NCBI GenBank assembly: GCA_001579985.1
Contig: LRSR01009201.1
Coordinates: 1 to 46,720 of the forward strand
DNA: 46,720 bases
From: Hypsibius dujardini
Lineage: Eukaryota > Tardigrada > Eutardigrada > Parachela > Hypsibiidae
Reading direction: 5' to 3'
In this document: positions 22,827 through 46,720 of the stretch, piece after piece
Layout of the letters: each line of letters starts with the position of its first letter
Numbering within the stretch: the stretch's first letter is position 1
Notes under the pieces: generated by a model
What the model was told of the DNA's origin: nothing
Databases searched by the model: none
What the model saw: only the letters and a program-made list of their open reading frames with translations
Program-made: the position numbers and the translations under genes

Positions 22827-24955
22827 GGTCGCGGTTTTACTTTGCGAGTCCTTTGGGAAATAAAAGTGGCGATAGAATTTTGGGACAGAATATTTGGGAA
22901 CTGTGGAATAAAACACCTTGTATTTGGGCGAAACGCGCCGCAAATGCGCACCGCAAAACAGCAAATACGGAAAATTCCCACCCGAACTTCCACTTCCATT
23001 TCCGGTGGAACTGAAAATATGCAGTTTCAGTTCCATTTGGAGCTAAGCTTCACCGGCCATGCCCATTGTCCACCACCCTCGTAATACGACGTAATCACAG
23101 CCTCTACCCACCCCCACAAAGTAATCAATGGTCGACTCACCCCCCTCTCCCCATATACAAAAAAATATCGCATAACTGACTGTATTCTGCTGCCTGCAAT
23201 AAGTTCCATTTTTCTATTAACTGAGAGCAGATCGTTAAATGAGAACAGTCGGTCAAAACTATTTACGCGAGATCACAAATTTAGGCTGTGCAGGCTTGGT
23301 AAACTAAATACCACCGGCTGTACTCTCTGGACAAACTGACAGAATTCGACTCGTTATGACGTTCAGCAACCACTTTAATATTTAATAATATTTAATAGTA
23401 ATAATAATAATAATAATATTTGCCTCTTGCCCGAGGTACTTGATAAAGAGCGAAATTTAAACGAAATTCGAAGACATTTTCGGGTTTCGTGACCATCCCC
23501 TCTTCGTAATCACGATGATTCAATTAATAGGTCGCACCACCCAAAAAATCGTTATCAAACGTAAGCTTTTCGGGTACCACCCAACACCCTCCCTTGATTA
23601 TGTAACATGTGAAAGTCCCCTAACCGTGTTTCCGTAAAACCCAGTTTATGCCTCGTACCGTATCCGAAAGGAATGAAATCCGTCAATCCTTCGGGAGTTT
23701 TCGTGATGTATTCACAAATCACTCGTCAATAGACGATGTACGTTTTGATCTCCCCCCCCCCCAACTTAATTTCTACTTAATGCATGCAATGAATCGCAAA
23801 AGTGTAGTTTTTATTAGATTTAGTATGGAATGTGCTCGCTTTTTGTTGTGTTCCTCGCTCTCCCGGACTGGTCCCTTTCCCTCAATTCCCTTCTCTTTTT
23901 CGTTCTTTTTTTTTTGCGTAATGGGCTGCCACCCATCCGTCCGTCCGGCTGTCCACCCATCCGACCGTCCGGCTGTCCACCCATCCGTCCGTCCGGCTGT
24001 CCACCCATCCGTCCGTCCGGCTGTCCACCCATCCGTCCGTCCAGCTGTCCACCCATCCGTCCGTCCTGGGCTGCCACCCATCCGTTCGTCCGGCTGTCCA
24101 CCCATTCGTTCGTCCACTCAGCGGTCCGTCTGTCTGTCCGTTTGAACTTATGAAGAGCATACATGTGGTATGCTTTGAGAAAGTAGTCGTACGACGGTCT
24201 TGGAAATTGCCGCCGCTGTCGTGTGTGGAAGGCCGATAGACGTCATGGCCTGACGGCGTTAGCGAATACTTTGCCGTTCTTGGAGGTGTCAAACAAAGCG
24301 TGACTTGGACACCTCCGTATAAGATCATACGAGTTTACAGCGACCGTGTATGAGGAATGCCCATTTAGACAGGAAGGAAAGGGTTGATTAAAACGTCCTG
24401 TGATTACATTTCTAATTATAGCTGGACATATGATGAATTTCGCGAACAATCGAATAAAAAACATCGAACAGGAAACTCGAGGCGGGGAGCGTTCACGCTT
24501 GCACAGCAGAATCTCGGCCTCAGACGCGCATCAGAAAACGACCCCCAAAAATCACGACAACAACAAAACTCGAATTAAAATTTTAGCAACAGACATGCCG
24601 TTCAAAGAGGTAGAGTCTGCATCGATGGAATGGTAAATAGTGACGCACAGACTCACAACAGAACAGACAAAGCCACCTCGGACAGGTTGCAATCACGTTT
24701 CAGGAAAAAAACACAAGGGACGACGAAATAAACAGGGATGTCTTGCTAGGTCTCCACGATGTCTCTCTCTCTCTCTGCCGCGTCATGCAGGTTTGCAGGC
24801 CACATGCGGTGAAGGGCAGTCTCCGCAGCGAAGCGCCCTCCCCCCTCCACCATCCCGAATAAATTAATGCACATTCCTATGAAGAAAAGAAGACTAAGCA
24901 CAGACTTACGCGGGCATTGATAATCAAGACAGATCATATACCTCCTATGTAAAAC
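22827..24955. other. Spacer upstream of COQ3-like copy B and downstream of AP2M1
   Basis: Two kilobases with no convincing gene. It contains the copy B promoter side, an (AAT)n run near 23398-23418, a 24-bp minisatellite at 23928-24118 and a CTCT run near 24762. Short open frames at 24.4-24.9 kb show no recognisable domain. Confidence 0.6.
23928..24118. repeat. 24-bp minisatellite (about 8 units)
   Basis: The unit GGCTGTCCACCCATCCGTCC plus GTCC is repeated head to tail. Because 24 is divisible by 3, it stays open on both strands as an 8-residue repeat, explaining several overlapping shadow ORFs here. No splice or start context supports translation. Confidence 0.93.
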
Positions 24956-30438
<5,483 letters not shown>

Positions 30439-30744
30439 CTACTTCGGCGGCCCCGCAGCAGCAGGGCGAGGTTGGATTGGGGACGTGGCGGTCGGAGGAC
30501 CGCCAGATGAGATCGTGTGTACGGCGGAGGAGTGCGCGGGATTGTCGATACCGTCGACCTGCGGCCGGTGAATGCTGCCGTCGAGGGTGAGTGCGTCCTG
30601 GTCATCGGTACCGAAAACAACCATGGAGTTGTATGCGGTGCCCTTGTTCTCCTTACTGTGCTGTATCCCGTAGCCAAAGTAGACGATGAGACCTAAAGTA
30701 AAATCAAGTCAGACAATCTATCTATCTTTCTGTCTATCTGTCTA

Positions 30745-30787
<43 letters not shown>

Positions 30788-32060
30788 GACTTTCCATCTG
30801 ACTGCAATCCGGAGCACTTAGAGAAAGGATATATTAAAGACTAACCTATGATCATCCAGATCAGGAAACGAAGCCACGTATGACTTGTCAAGTTCGTCAT
30901 CAACACCACATTGCAGAATATGGACAGTGCCGGCGTGAATGGAACAAATGGAACCTAGCAAGATAAAAGGCACACATGATTAACCACAGAAAAATCGTAG
31001 CCCTGTGAAATAGAAATTTGAATAGATAGCGACATAAAATTCCTCCGGCTCACGTTTAAGCGGACAATGTTTTCAAAAACATTTAGAATATTTGAAAACG
31101 CGCCTGTTCAACTACGCACGTCTGATGCAATGAAACGTACTTGGAAACTGAGATTCGTGTAGGTCTTGCGGTGGATCACAATGAGGCCGAAAGATACCAC
31201 CAGACCGAATCCGAATGAGACGCACAGCAAAATCATCCACCAACTCCCCTCTCGCAGGTAGCTCATCCCGTGGATCAGTGTCGAGCAAAACGCCCCGGTG
31301 AAGATGGCCATAAAGACCACCCCGAAAACCACCACAATACCGGGCTTGTAGTCTTTCAGAAATTTCAGCCAGCGAAATGAGGACCGCAACGTGCCGGCCA
31401 TGGCGGCCTAAATAATAAAAAAACAGTTAATACAAATAAATTACCAATACCGTATGGGAAATGCAAAAATTAGGAAGGAAAATTATGTCTTTTAATAAAT
31501 ACATAAATAACATAAAATAATAAAAAATAATAACCTGCTGTTCGGGAAAAGTGGGCGTGGCATCGCCGACGCTGGAAGCAGTCGGAGTGCCACCTTCGGA
31601 GGGGGTGATGCTGCCGTAGTTCTTCTCGTCTGTCATAAAGTCCATTTTCGGCTGGTAGTGGAGGATGATGGTGCTGGCGGAGACGATGGTAAAGGCCAGG
31701 AGGGTGCCGACGCTGAGAAATTCAACCAGGATGTGTAGATCCATGATGAGCGCGAAGAGAGCGCTGAGGAGGCCGAAGACGATGGTGGCGTTCAGTGGCA
31801 CCTGAGTGCGGGTGTTGAGGTGGGAAAACCACTCAAACATTAACCCGTCAGCCGCCATGGCGTAGCAGCAGCGAGACAGGGCAAAAATACTGCCGACCTA
31901 TGGATAAAACAAGGACAAGAAGAACTGTCAGAGGCATCGACGGGAATGTTGACAAATGCATTAGGCCGCAAATAACCTTCCAACAATGATTGCGTCACTT
32001 ACATCTGTATGTCTGTCTATTTGTCTGTCATTGGTCTACCTGTCTGTCTCTCTGTCTACC

Positions 32061-32110
<50 letters not shown>

Positions 32111-32926
32111 ACTGTCTGTCTGTCTGCCTGTGTTTCCTTGCCGTCTTTATGTCTATCCTTCTGTCCGCGTGTCTAATGTCCGTATCTTTGTCTGTATCGG
32201 AGACAAGGTGTTACGATACCATATCCCCATTACACTAACAAAAAATAACTTTATTAATTATGGGAGATTGTGCAGTACATGTACACACCAGTGAAGTCGT
32301 CATCCCGGAAAGCGCTCCAATGGCAATGATGTACTTCGCCCAGACGAGACCGCGCTGCTCGAAGGCATCAGGAAGCGCAGCTTCTGCATTGATGCCCTGG
32401 TACGGCACCATCAGCGTCAGTGCTTAATCAGAAAAAGAGAGAGACGCATGATTAAATGGTATACCGGAAGCGCACACAGCATGCAGATAGCCGGACAGGC
32501 AGACAGAGAGTCACCGACACTATACAGTTTCACGGGAGCACAGCCCATTTCTGGATCGATCAGTCCCATATGTTCAATTACGTAGGGGTACAGTGTGCAA
32601 CCCATAAAAAAAGTAGCCTCTTACCAGCTGCTACTCCAACATACGAAACTGTTACAATGCTCATCGAGCCCAGCGTGGCAATGGGAATTGACTTTTGAGG
32701 GTTGATACTCTCCTCGCCTGTCATAAACATTCGTAATTTTTAACACATTCTTCACTCGAACAATGATAACTGGGACTTTTATTGAAAGGTCAAGCGAGAT
32801 CATGGGCGTACCGGCTGTCGCAATGGAATCAAAACCAATGAATGCGAAAAAGCAAACAGCCGCACCGCGAAGTGCTCCCTGCAAAAGTGAGTTTTCCAAG
32901 TTTCTAAATTTTTAATTGTTTGCATC

Positions 32927-32969
<43 letters not shown>

Positions 32970-34123
32970 TTCTATCTGTCTGCCGGTCTGTCTGCCGGTC
33001 TGTCTGCCGGTCTGTCTGCCGGTCTGTCTGTCGGTTGGTCTGTCGGTCTGTCGGTCTATCTGTCTGCCTGTCTGTCTGCCTGCCTCTCTACCTATCTGTC
33101 TGTCTGTCTGTTTGTCAGTTTGTCTGTCTGTCACTTCGTCAGTTTGCCTGTCTGCCTGCTGGCCCGTTCAGCAATATGTCTGCCCTTCAGGCCTCCGTCT
33201 GCATGTATCTTTGTCTATCAATTTGTCTCTCGTTCAGTCTGTATGTTGGTTGCACACATTTTTCCGTCCACGTACAGTGTAGATCTCAGACTGACTCCCT
33301 GTCCGCGCTTCTAATTCTTGTTTGTCTTATTTATTTCATTTTTTTCGTCTAGGTGCATGGCTGTATATCACTTCGCCCTACCTCAAATCCAAACGGCATG
33401 AACCCGGAATCCGTCCAATTTTTTCCGTCAGCCAAGGTGAAACCGAACACTATGTGCGCGCATAAATAATTTTTCCGTAAATTAAACGATCCCATCACGA
33501 ACGGAAGTGGCGTGTTTGCTGCGGCAGCAAAAGATCTCTCTCACTCACCGATGACAAACAAAATAACAAGGAGGTTGATGAGAGTGAAGACGTTGTTCAG
33601 GCGAGCTGAAAAAGGAGAACGAGCGGTGTTAAAAGCAACAGACAAGAAAATTTGATTACTAGACATTCACAACATCCGCCTAAAGAAAACGGAACAGATC
33701 CCTGACCCACCTGAATGCTTCACTCCCACGCCGACGGCCACGCATGCCAGGATACAAACGGCAAATGCGATGAAGTCGGGGTAGTCCCCGAGAAGGGGGA
33801 CATTGATGATGCCGATGGTATTGATGGTGGAGTTCCGGATCGCGCCGCCGACCAGGGAATCGATGTAACCGCCTGTGGCTCTAGCTACAGCTGCCGCTCC
33901 TGAAAAACAAGGTCCATAATTACTACATTGTACTGGCCAGTACTGTACAGAGCATTACTACAAAAAGCATTTCCGCTGCCAGTAGTGAAGACACACAAGT
34001 CAAATTATTCGTGTCAAAACTGGTTCGAACCAGTCCTAGATGTCTGCAACTGCTTAACTAGACACCGGTATCTGATGTCTGTCTGCCTGTCTGTCTGCCT
34101 GTTTGTTTGTCTGTTTGTTTGTT

Positions 34124-34166
<43 letters not shown>

Positions 34167-34873
34167 ATATCTGTCTGTGTGTCTGTGTGTCTGTGTGTCT
34201 GTGTGTCTGTGTGTCTGTGTGTCTGTCTGTGTGTCTGTCTGTCGATGGCTGCTCTCGAGCTTACCGATCATGTTCTCCAGCACCATTTGCCATGCGATGA
34301 CAAAACCAACGAATTCACCCATAGTTATCTATGTATAAACAAGAAGGTGTCAAGGATTTCTGCATCCGCCGCGAATTTTCAGCGGTCCATTAACAAATAA
34401 GCCGCAATCGGGCCTTTTGACATACATAGCCAAATAGGTACGCCGAGCCGGTTTTGGGAATGCGAGCGGCAAATTCCGCGTAACACAGGGAAGACAGCAT
34501 GGCGACGAAGCCGGCGATGAGGAAGGAGAGGACGATACTCGGGCCGGCAATATCCTTTGCGACAGTGCCTGCGCAGAAAAACTGTTTGTCTGGATCCAGG
34601 CAAACATTTGTCCCTGTCTCCCGAGGCAATTAGAAACTTACCACTGAGCACGTAAATGCCTCCTCCAATCATCTGGCCCACGCCAAATAACATCAAATCC
34701 CACGTGCCGAGGCAGCGCTTCATTTGCGTGTCCTACACAGTGAAAACATTAAAACTCACTGCACTAAATCAACCAATCAATCAACAACTTACCATCATGT
34801 CTCCGCTGAGAATCTTCTTCCGCGTGAGTTTGCCCACGAATTCGCTGCACCATCGTGAAATCTGTTTTCTCAT
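30439..34873 (-). CDS. SLC7 family cationic amino acid transporter-type (CAT) permease
   Basis: Fourteen exons in transcript order: 34873-34793, 34732-34642, 34568-34426, 34328-34265, 33899-33711, 33605-33549, 33449-33382, 32878-32812, 32717-32625, 32422-32289, 31897-31535, 31407-31141, 30954-30846, 30692-30439, encoding 659 aa, typical for 14-TM CAT proteins. These plasma- or lysosomal-membrane permeases move amino acids, classically Arg/Lys/ornithine. TM1 carries [20 protein letters not shown] with the APC-superfamily GxG; further matches are [116 protein letters not shown] and [13 protein letters not shown]. The loop from about residue 420 ([20 protein letters not shown]) and the Pro/Ser/Gly tail are variable. 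SLC7A1-4 versus A14 is not resolved, so substrate is open. Donor of intron 11 is the weak GTTATT. Confidence 0.93.
32005..32130. repeat. (CTGT)n array, SLC7 intron 10
   Basis: A pure run of about twelve CTGT units lies inside a degenerate tract. It is antisense to the gene. Confidence 0.92.
32925..33240. repeat. (CTGT)n and (CTGTCTGCCGGT)n array, SLC7 intron 7
   Basis: Pure CTGT units at 32931-32969 are followed by four copies of a 12-bp unit CTGTCTGCCGGT and then GTCGGTCTGTCGGTCT variants, showing nested repeat growth. Confidence 0.93.
34075..34245. repeat. (CTGT)n grading into (GTGTCT)n, SLC7 intron 4
   Basis: It is adjacent to the exon 4 donor and mirrors the CTGT-to-GT grading seen at 18600-18770. 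Confidence 0.9.
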
Positions 34874-42688
<7,815 letters not shown>

Positions 42689-43994
42689 AATAACGTGGTA
42701 CCTATACGGAGATGGCTTTATTACATTACGCCATTACCAATAATATAGGCATGGTTTTTAATTTATTGTTCAGAGTAGCTCGTTTTACGGTGGTGAGCTC
42801 TTTCTGAAAGAAGAAACTTTTTTAAATCTATCCGAGATGGCTTAACCGTTGGCTGACACTCCTGTAGTAATTGTCTGAACGTGTGTTTTTAATCCCCTGC
42901 GGAATGAGTGTGTGCTACACACGTGGCAACAACCGTGCGCTGACCGAATTGAGCACTTTAACTCGGGGCTGTGTACAACAGCAGCCATGCGTTGAACGAG
43001 TGTAATGGCTTAACTCGGTTAGCGCAAGGTTTTTGCCACGTGTGCTAGACGACTATTATATATATATCGACGTGATCAATTTATTCCGAAAATCCCGGTA
43101 TGTTAAGTGGCTTCGTCTAGCCGTCGCTGCCGCAGCTACCTCTGGTCTGTGGAAATATGCCCTGTCTGTGTGTGAAACAAGCTATGGTGACTGCAGTGAG
43201 TGAGGTGAATGCCGTCGTTAGATAAGTAGATCGTGTCCGACAAATTATTTTGCGCTCTGCTGCTGTGTCTGTATCGGTTTGTGGGAATGAATGGGCGTAG
43301 GATCCGGGTTTAAAGTCCACATATGAAGGCGCAATTAATAGCGTAGGGCCTGTGCCAACCAACCTTGACACGGGGTTCGGTATCAGTAGGCCAAAGTCCG
43401 TCTAGCCGCCTCGAATCCCGCCTGCCCGATTGAGTCACCCCACTGCGCGGGGAAATAGCGTAAATGCGACTATGGTTGCAAGCGACCCGAGTATGAAAAT
43501 TCGATCGCCTCCTCCCAGCAAAGTTATTTTCATCATGCCAATGCGATAAAAAGTTGAGCTATATTTTTTTTATCAACTAAAATTTATTAAATTTACTGTG
43601 CATACATGATGATATTACAAAATGAGAAAACAATTTTTACTAGCTACGTTATTCGTTATTATTATTCGTTGTTATTGGTTAAGCCAAAATGTTTGTACGT
43701 TATAAGCGAAACAAATAATAAAAACAAATTATAAAAAATTTGAACGTTATTGCTAAAAACCTGTTGTAAATTTTGAATCACTCTTAAATGGTTATCAAGT
43801 TCAAAGGGGGCATGCTGATGGGAAGATTCAGAAAAGTTTGCATTAGACACTTTCCCTGCTCAGGACGAAGCGATTGCGTATGCGCTACGTCGCCGAGTCG
43901 ACTCAAGAGGAGAGAGAGAGGCAGGCAGAGAGAGTCGCGGCCGACATCATTGCAAAATACACGCAACGAACTCTGTCTGTGTGTGACTCTGAGC
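42689..43994. other. Spacer downstream of SEC23
   Basis: It contains the SEC23 3' region, the second palindromic element (42918-43044), a TATATATATA run at about 43057-43066 and AT-rich DNA from 43560. A polypyrimidine-CAG at 43863 precedes an open plus-strand frame rich in Arg/Glu (about 43870-44040), possibly an exon but without a supported partner. Confidence 0.5.
42918..43044. mobile_element. Palindromic MITE-like element, copy 2 (127 bp)
   Basis: It has the same terminal inverted repeats (CACACGTGGCAACAACCG at the left, CACACGTGGCAAAAACCTTG read inward from the right) and centre (GCTGTGTACAACAG, GAACGAGTGTAATGGCTTAA) as the copy at 20153-20272. It is flanked by CTA on both sides, a likely 3-bp target site duplication. 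TA-containing 3-bp duplications fit PIF/Harbinger-type MITEs, which is inference. Confidence 0.87.
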
Positions 43995-44397
43995 TCATTC
44001 GAGTGTGGCACTTTTTGAGAACTCCTCAATCAGAAAGATCCTTTCGGAATCTTCGTATCTTCGGACTATTTCGTCCCAGGAATTTGCACCGTGGTTTATC
44101 CCACTGTTCTTCTGTCGTTCGGGGAAAAATTCAATTCTATCTTTTTCATCTTCTGCTAGTAATTCACTTGATAAAATCATCTGTGTAAGTGCACCGGTTT
44201 CCTTGGCTGCGAGGAGCGCCGCACGGAACAGATCACCTTACACACCGTGCCGTTTCACATGCCGCTCCTCCTATTGCATCAAAACTCAGTTTCCTTCAAG
44301 ATTTCGTTCGTTTTTCTTCCAGGAAATCTCCCCCTACATTTGAGTCATCGTTATTTCTGAATTTATTGTTTTCGGCGGGCTCCGCGGTCTCTTCCAT
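43995..44397 (-). CDS. Possible small acidic protein, two exons (uncertain)
   Basis: A consistent two-exon model exists: 44397-44338 (20 codons from ATG, donor GTAGGG), then 44180-43995 (acceptor TTACACAG, stop TGA), giving 81 aa in phase. The product would be hydrophilic and acidic, with LLAEDEKDRIEFFPERQ and NSWDEIVRRYEDSERIFLIE. I recognise no family. Amino acid composition looks more protein-like than the opposite strand, and it contains none of the simple repeats. Against it: a weak donor, small size and a competing plus-strand frame. Treat as a hypothesis. Confidence 0.3.
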
Positions 44398-45882
44398 GTC
44401 GCGGAAAAGAACGTAAAGGTGGGTGGGAATTTGATTGGATAGTTTTCAGCAGCAGAGAGCTCCCTGTGGGTTCTTCGGAAGTTCCCCATTGCGTGGCTCA
44501 CTCTCATCGCCTCTGACCCGCATGCCTTTTCTCCATGTCCCCGACAGATCAGCGCAATTTGCTATGAAATTAGACAGTCAGTCGGAGGACACCGCAACCA
44601 AGGTGAGAGTGCAATGTTTCGGGGGTGGGGGAAGGGCTTCTGCTTGTCTTCTTGCACTGTCTGCATGTCTCTTGCACTGTCTGCTTGTCTGTCTGCATGC
44701 TCGTCTCGTCGCATATGGGGCCTGTTCACGTGGTTGTACGGTGTTCGGTGTGGACGGAAGTGAAATGTCTTCTTGTAGTGCGTCTCTTCTTCGTTCTTCG
44801 GGTCTTTGAACGGTTTACATCATTTCGAGGCAGAAAAGTGGAGAAGACAAAATTTGGCTTTCTTTTTCATTCGCGTATTGCTCAATTCCTCTTGCATATT
44901 CCTACTGGTAGACTTTTTTCAAAATATTTTCCTCTTCAGGTGTTTTATCCAGTTCGCTTTTCTAAAATGCGTTTTTGTAATTTTAATTTTAATTGTCATT
45001 TTTTTGTCAAACAATATTTTTCTTTTAAAGGGTTCTTTTTAAAAATAAAATGAAAACTGACAAATTACAACGCTTCGCGGTATTTTATCCCTCCCACATG
45101 TTGTTATTAAGGTACGCAATGCATATGCATCTTGTCTAAATCGGTCTTACTGACTGACAGTATTTGATTTGCATATGTGGATCAGTTGGTGTTGCGTAAT
45201 ACTGCCGTGTGTTTAGCCATTTTATCTCTTGGTCCGAAGCATTAATCACTCTTACTCACTCACGTTCCTTCCATTTGAAGTCATAATTTAATAACTTTAT
45301 CAGATTCCCGAAATGTCTTCCTTTCAATGATGACACTTTTGGCTGTTAGAGATTCGAGTGAATCGATTGATTGGCTGATTTGCTTACATATTTGTTCCTG
45401 TCTGCTTTGGTCTATCGACCGTGCTGATGAATTGATTGATTGGCTGAATGGATTAGCAGAAAGTTTTGCAGCTGTGCATTTTGGTTTGGCTTTCAGTTGA
45501 TTGAATGATTGAACGTCGAGTGCTAGCGTTTTTTTTAACATTTATTACCTTGTAAATCATCGAACATCCGACTTTTTATATTATTATTTTATTTAAGTCA
45601 CAAAACGTAAGTTATTAAAATCCCAACATTTTGTAAATATTGGAATATTTATTAAATTTGCAAAAAATATGACTTGCTCTTCTACATAATTTTTTATTTT
45701 GACACAATCGCGCTTAGTTTAAGCTAATTTAATATATATTTTAATTCCAATACCATATTTATTAATTCAACTGTTATTATACATGCCGTCTAGGTTTTAT
45801 ATGGGGAATGCAATCATCGATTGCTTGATTGACGTAGTAAATAAGTTCGACAAATTGTTGTTTCCAGGCATCAGCTTCCAAC
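44398..45882. other. Spacer upstream of the Q/N-rich gene
   Basis: T-rich to AT-rich DNA with several isolated splice-like signals on the plus strand (CGACAG at 44549 and AAG/GTGAGA at 44602 bracket an open 53-base stretch). No recognisable protein. The promoter and leader of the following gene probably lie here; a CCAG acceptor ends at 45867. Confidence 0.5.
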
Positions 45883-46308
45883 ATGGAGCAGCAACAGCAG
45901 GTCCGTCACAGCCATCCCGGCAGTCAGAACGGCCCGACACGGCCCTTCTCTTCCGGAAAGCCCCGAACGACATCGGGGAGCAGCGGGTTCAACAACAACA
46001 GCAACAATCACAATCAAGGCAACCAAGGCGGCGGTGGAGCTCCTCAGCAGCAGCAGCAGTATGCCCCACAGCAACAGCAGCAACACCACCATCAGGGCCA
46101 GCAGAATATGCAGTCGCAATATCCTGGACCGCAACAATTGACACCGCAGCAAGCGGCACTGCAACAGGCGCAGGCTCAGTTTATGATTCACAATGGCATG
46201 CAGTTTCCCGGCTATACGCCTGGCTACGGACCGGTGATGCAGCAGCCCTTTCTCCTGCCGGTGGGTGCCAACGGCCCCTTCCCAACGGGCCTCGTCCGGA
46301 TGCCTCAA
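45883..46308 (+). CDS. First coding exon of a Gln/Asn-rich protein (partial, continues past window)
   Basis: A TTTCCAG acceptor ends at 45867, 15 bases before the ATG, and a CAA/GTAAGG donor ends the exon at 46308, giving 142 residues in phase 0. The segment is low complexity: Ser/Asn/Gly-rich (GFNNNSNNHNQGNQGGGG), then polyQ (QQQQQYAPQQQQQHHHQ), ending in an aromatic/Pro-rich stretch (MQFPGYTPGYGPVMQQPFLL). Such N-termini occur in eIF4G, SEC24, ataxin-2 and many RNA-binding proteins; no diagnostic domain lies inside the window, so I name none. The following 412 bp are intron with degenerate CTGT-type repeats. Confidence 0.65.
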
Positions 46309-46720
46309 GTAAGGGACCTCACCACCCTCTTTGTTGTCTCTTTCGTCCTGCACTTGCTTTTTTTCTCTGCGTGTCTGCTTTTTTTGACGTCATGCGATCT
46401 GACTTGTCTGTCTACTTACCTTACATATGTTTGTCTGCTTATTTAGTTGTTTGTATGCTGTTTTTGTCTTTTATTTTGCGTGTTATATGTCTGTATTTCT
46501 GACTGCTCTCTTTGGGCTTTGTCTGTCGGCTGATGTTACAGTCTGATATGTTTCATTTTGTTGTTTGTCTGTCTGCTGATGTTGGGGCTTTCCGTCTGTT
46601 ACAGTTTGCTGCTTACTCTGTCTGCCTCGTTATTTTGTGCCCGATTTCATTGGCTGTTCGTCGTTATTGTGGTCTGCTCGTCATGTGGTGACTACTTCCT
46701 TACTCTTGTCTGACTGCGTG
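46309..46720. repeat. Highly decayed CTGT-type tract, intron of the Q/N-rich gene
   Basis: TTTGTCTG/CTGCTG-like fragments are scattered to the end of the window with little intact periodicity, resembling an old array. Confidence 0.6.

Noticed and set aside
23820-24164. Minus-strand Gly-Trp-Thr-Asp repeat protein
   Set aside because: The 24-bp minisatellite leaves both strands open; the protein-like repetition is a by-product.
43380-43450. Possible tRNA (TCGAATCCC-like word)
   Set aside because: No matching A box, cloverleaf or acceptor stem could be drawn.
45871-46353. Antisense Leu/Val-rich 160-codon frame
   Set aside because: It is a shadow of the Q-rich exon on the other strand.

Overview
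This is nuclear DNA from an animal. Every recognisable gene is split by introns with GT-AG borders (one GC-AG exception). Two genes point to Metazoa: a peptide O-xylosyltransferase, which starts glycosaminoglycan chains, and kaptin of the KICSTOR complex. AP-2 mu, SEC23 and D-aminoacyl-tRNA deacylase are general eukaryotic genes. I cannot name the phylum. Genes are close together, most introns are 60-800 bp, and introns and spacers are loaded with decaying CTGT/CAGA, CAGG and GATT simple repeats.

Layout: 22-5182 (+) MRG/MSL3-type chromatin protein with an N-terminal chromo barrel; 5766-7240 (-) DTD1; 7735-10848 (+) kaptin, divergent from DTD1 over about 0.5 kb; 11511-16458 (+) xylosyltransferase; 17498-19252 (-) and 20518-22826 (-) two tandem COQ3/UbiG-like methyltransferases; 24956-28440 (-) AP-2 mu; 30439-34873 (-) SLC7 CAT-type amino acid transporter; 37582-42688 (+) SEC23 with a polyQ N-terminal extension; 43995-44397 (-) a doubtful two-exon small gene; 45883-46308 (+) first coding exon of a Q/N-rich protein that runs out of the window. 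I rebuilt the nine main genes exon by exon, and reading phase is kept across every junction.

The genes are ordinary housekeeping neighbours and not an operon or dedicated pathway: chromatin (MRG), translation quality control (DTD1), mTORC1 nutrient sensing (kaptin), proteoglycan synthesis (XYLT), quinone-type O-methylation (two copies), endocytosis (AP2M1), amino acid import (SLC7) and COPII export (SEC23). Kaptin and an amino acid transporter both concern nutrient sensing, but nothing in the sequence links them.

I found no convincing undescribed system. The most notable items are a pair of palindromic MITE-like elements, a 26-nt microexon that carries most of a methyl-lysine reader cage, a gene whose first coding exon is only the start codon, the diverged COQ3-like pair, a CAGG array inside a duplicated higher-order block, and the bias of tetranucleotide arrays towards introns.
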